Positions 4,889 to 5,297 of a stretch of DNA of 5,297 bases are shown piece after piece; position 1 is the stretch's first letter, and every line of letters starts with the position of its first letter. The DNA is taken from positions 1 through 5,297 of the forward strand of contig JAYVXB010000393.1 of NCBI GenBank assembly GCA_043785585.1, read 5' to 3'. The translations under genes and the position numbers were made by a program. This DNA comes from JBBQXV01 sp043785585 (lineage in GTDB: Bacteria; Myxococcota_A; Polyangia; Polyangiales; Polyangiaceae). A model generated the notes under the pieces. The model made no database searches. It worked only from the letters and a program-made list of their open reading frames with translations, and had not been told where the DNA came from.

Positions 4889-5297
4889 ATGAGCGGGCGC
4901 GTGAACGGAGTCGGTCTCGGGCTGCGATGGGAGTTCCTCGACGAGCTCCTTCATCGTTGCCCGCCCGAGATCGATTTCCTCGAGATCTCGCCCGAGAACT
5001 ACATGCGTCGAGGCGGCTACTACCCGGCGGCGCTCGAGTACGCGCGCGAGCGCTATCCGATCGTCACGCACGGGCTGACGATGTCGATCGGCGGGACCGA
5101 CGCGCTCGACGACGGGTACCTGCGCGAGCTCGCGGCGTTCGTGAAGGACGCGGGATCGCCGTGGCACTCGGATCATCTCTGCGTCGGGACGGCTTCCGGC
5201 AAGATGCTGCACGAGCTCTTGCCGGTCGCGTTCAAGGAGCGCGCCGTCACGCGCGTGGCCGATCGGATCAAGCGCGCGCGGGACGCGGTCGGCGTCC
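4889..5297 (+). CDS. DUF692 / MNIO (multinuclear non-heme iron oxidative) enzyme, N-terminal part (cut by window edge)
   Basis: The first 136 residues of a TIM-barrel iron enzyme, normally around 280 aa. The family includes MbnB, BufB, TglH and ChrH, which oxidatively modify cysteine residues in ribosomally made peptides, often with a partner protein. Visible motifs: GVGLGLRW (7-14) on the first strand; IDFLEISPENYM (28-39), with E36 and N37 in the PENY signature; THGLTMSIGG (60-69), with H61 a likely iron ligand; and WHSDHLC (92-98), with D95 and H96 in the conserved S-[DE]-H-L block. Later metal ligands lie beyond the window. The ATG at 4889 is 13 bp after the lipoprotein stop and has only a weak purine-rich sequence (GAAGAAG) too far upstream. 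A GTG at 4901 is in frame and has a G-rich stretch just before it, so the start could be four codons later. The close spacing suggests co-transcription and coupled translation with the lipoprotein. The family is confident; the chemistry on this substrate is unknown. Confidence 0.93.
   Translation, partial: MSGRVNGVGLGLRWEFLDELLHRCPPEIDFLEISPENYMRRGGYYPAALEYARERYPIVTHGLTMSIGGTDALDDGYLRELAAFVKDAGSPWHSDHLCVGTASGKMLHELLPVAFKERAVTRVADRIKRARDAVGV

Noticed and set aside
4527..4892. Overlapping plus-strand open frame within the Cys-motif lipoprotein
   Set aside because: An Arg-rich frame shadow with no ribosome site; the lipoprotein frame has a strong ribosome site, signal peptide and lipobox.

Overview
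This is a GC-rich stretch with G or C at most third codon positions. The mix of FadR-like regulator, GMC oxidase, Ala/Pro-rich lipoproteins and a DUF692 (MNIO) enzyme suggests a myxobacterium-like member of the Myxococcota (Polyangia type). The taxon is an inference from composition and gene content only.

Layout from left to right. (1) Positions 1-175, minus strand: the first 58 codons of a low-specificity L-threonine aldolase, cut by the window edge. (2) Positions 176-338: a divergent intergenic region with a perfect 6-bp inverted repeat and, next to the regulator gene, a 17-bp near-palindrome very close to the E. coli FadR operator. (3) Positions 339-3339, plus strand: a compact apparent operon. 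It holds a FadR-type GntR regulator, a 154-aa hydrophobic small protein overlapping it by ATGA, and a 539-aa GMC flavoprotein. The small protein resembles the N-terminal part of long-chain fatty alcohol oxidases, and the GMC protein resembles their catalytic part. The set reads as an acyl-CoA-sensing switch on a split long-chain alcohol oxidase. (4) Positions 3347-3472: a tRNA-Thr(CGT) with its own sigma70-like promoter. (5) Positions 3505-5297, plus strand: an ECF-like promoter, a YceI-like lipoprotein gene, a small cysteine-motif lipoprotein gene, and 13 bp later the start of a DUF692/MNIO enzyme that runs off the window.

The most interesting part is the last pair. MNIO enzymes (MbnB, BufB, TglH, ChrH) oxidatively modify cysteines in ribosomally made peptides. 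The lipoprotein directly upstream carries two copies of an S-C-x4-C-G motif, one after the lipobox and one at the extreme C-terminus, separated by an Ala/Pro/Thr linker. It looks like a membrane-anchored, cysteine-modified RiPP precursor, perhaps metal-binding. I see no insertion sequence, CRISPR array, or convincing Rho-independent terminator. The many long antisense ORFs are high-GC shadows.
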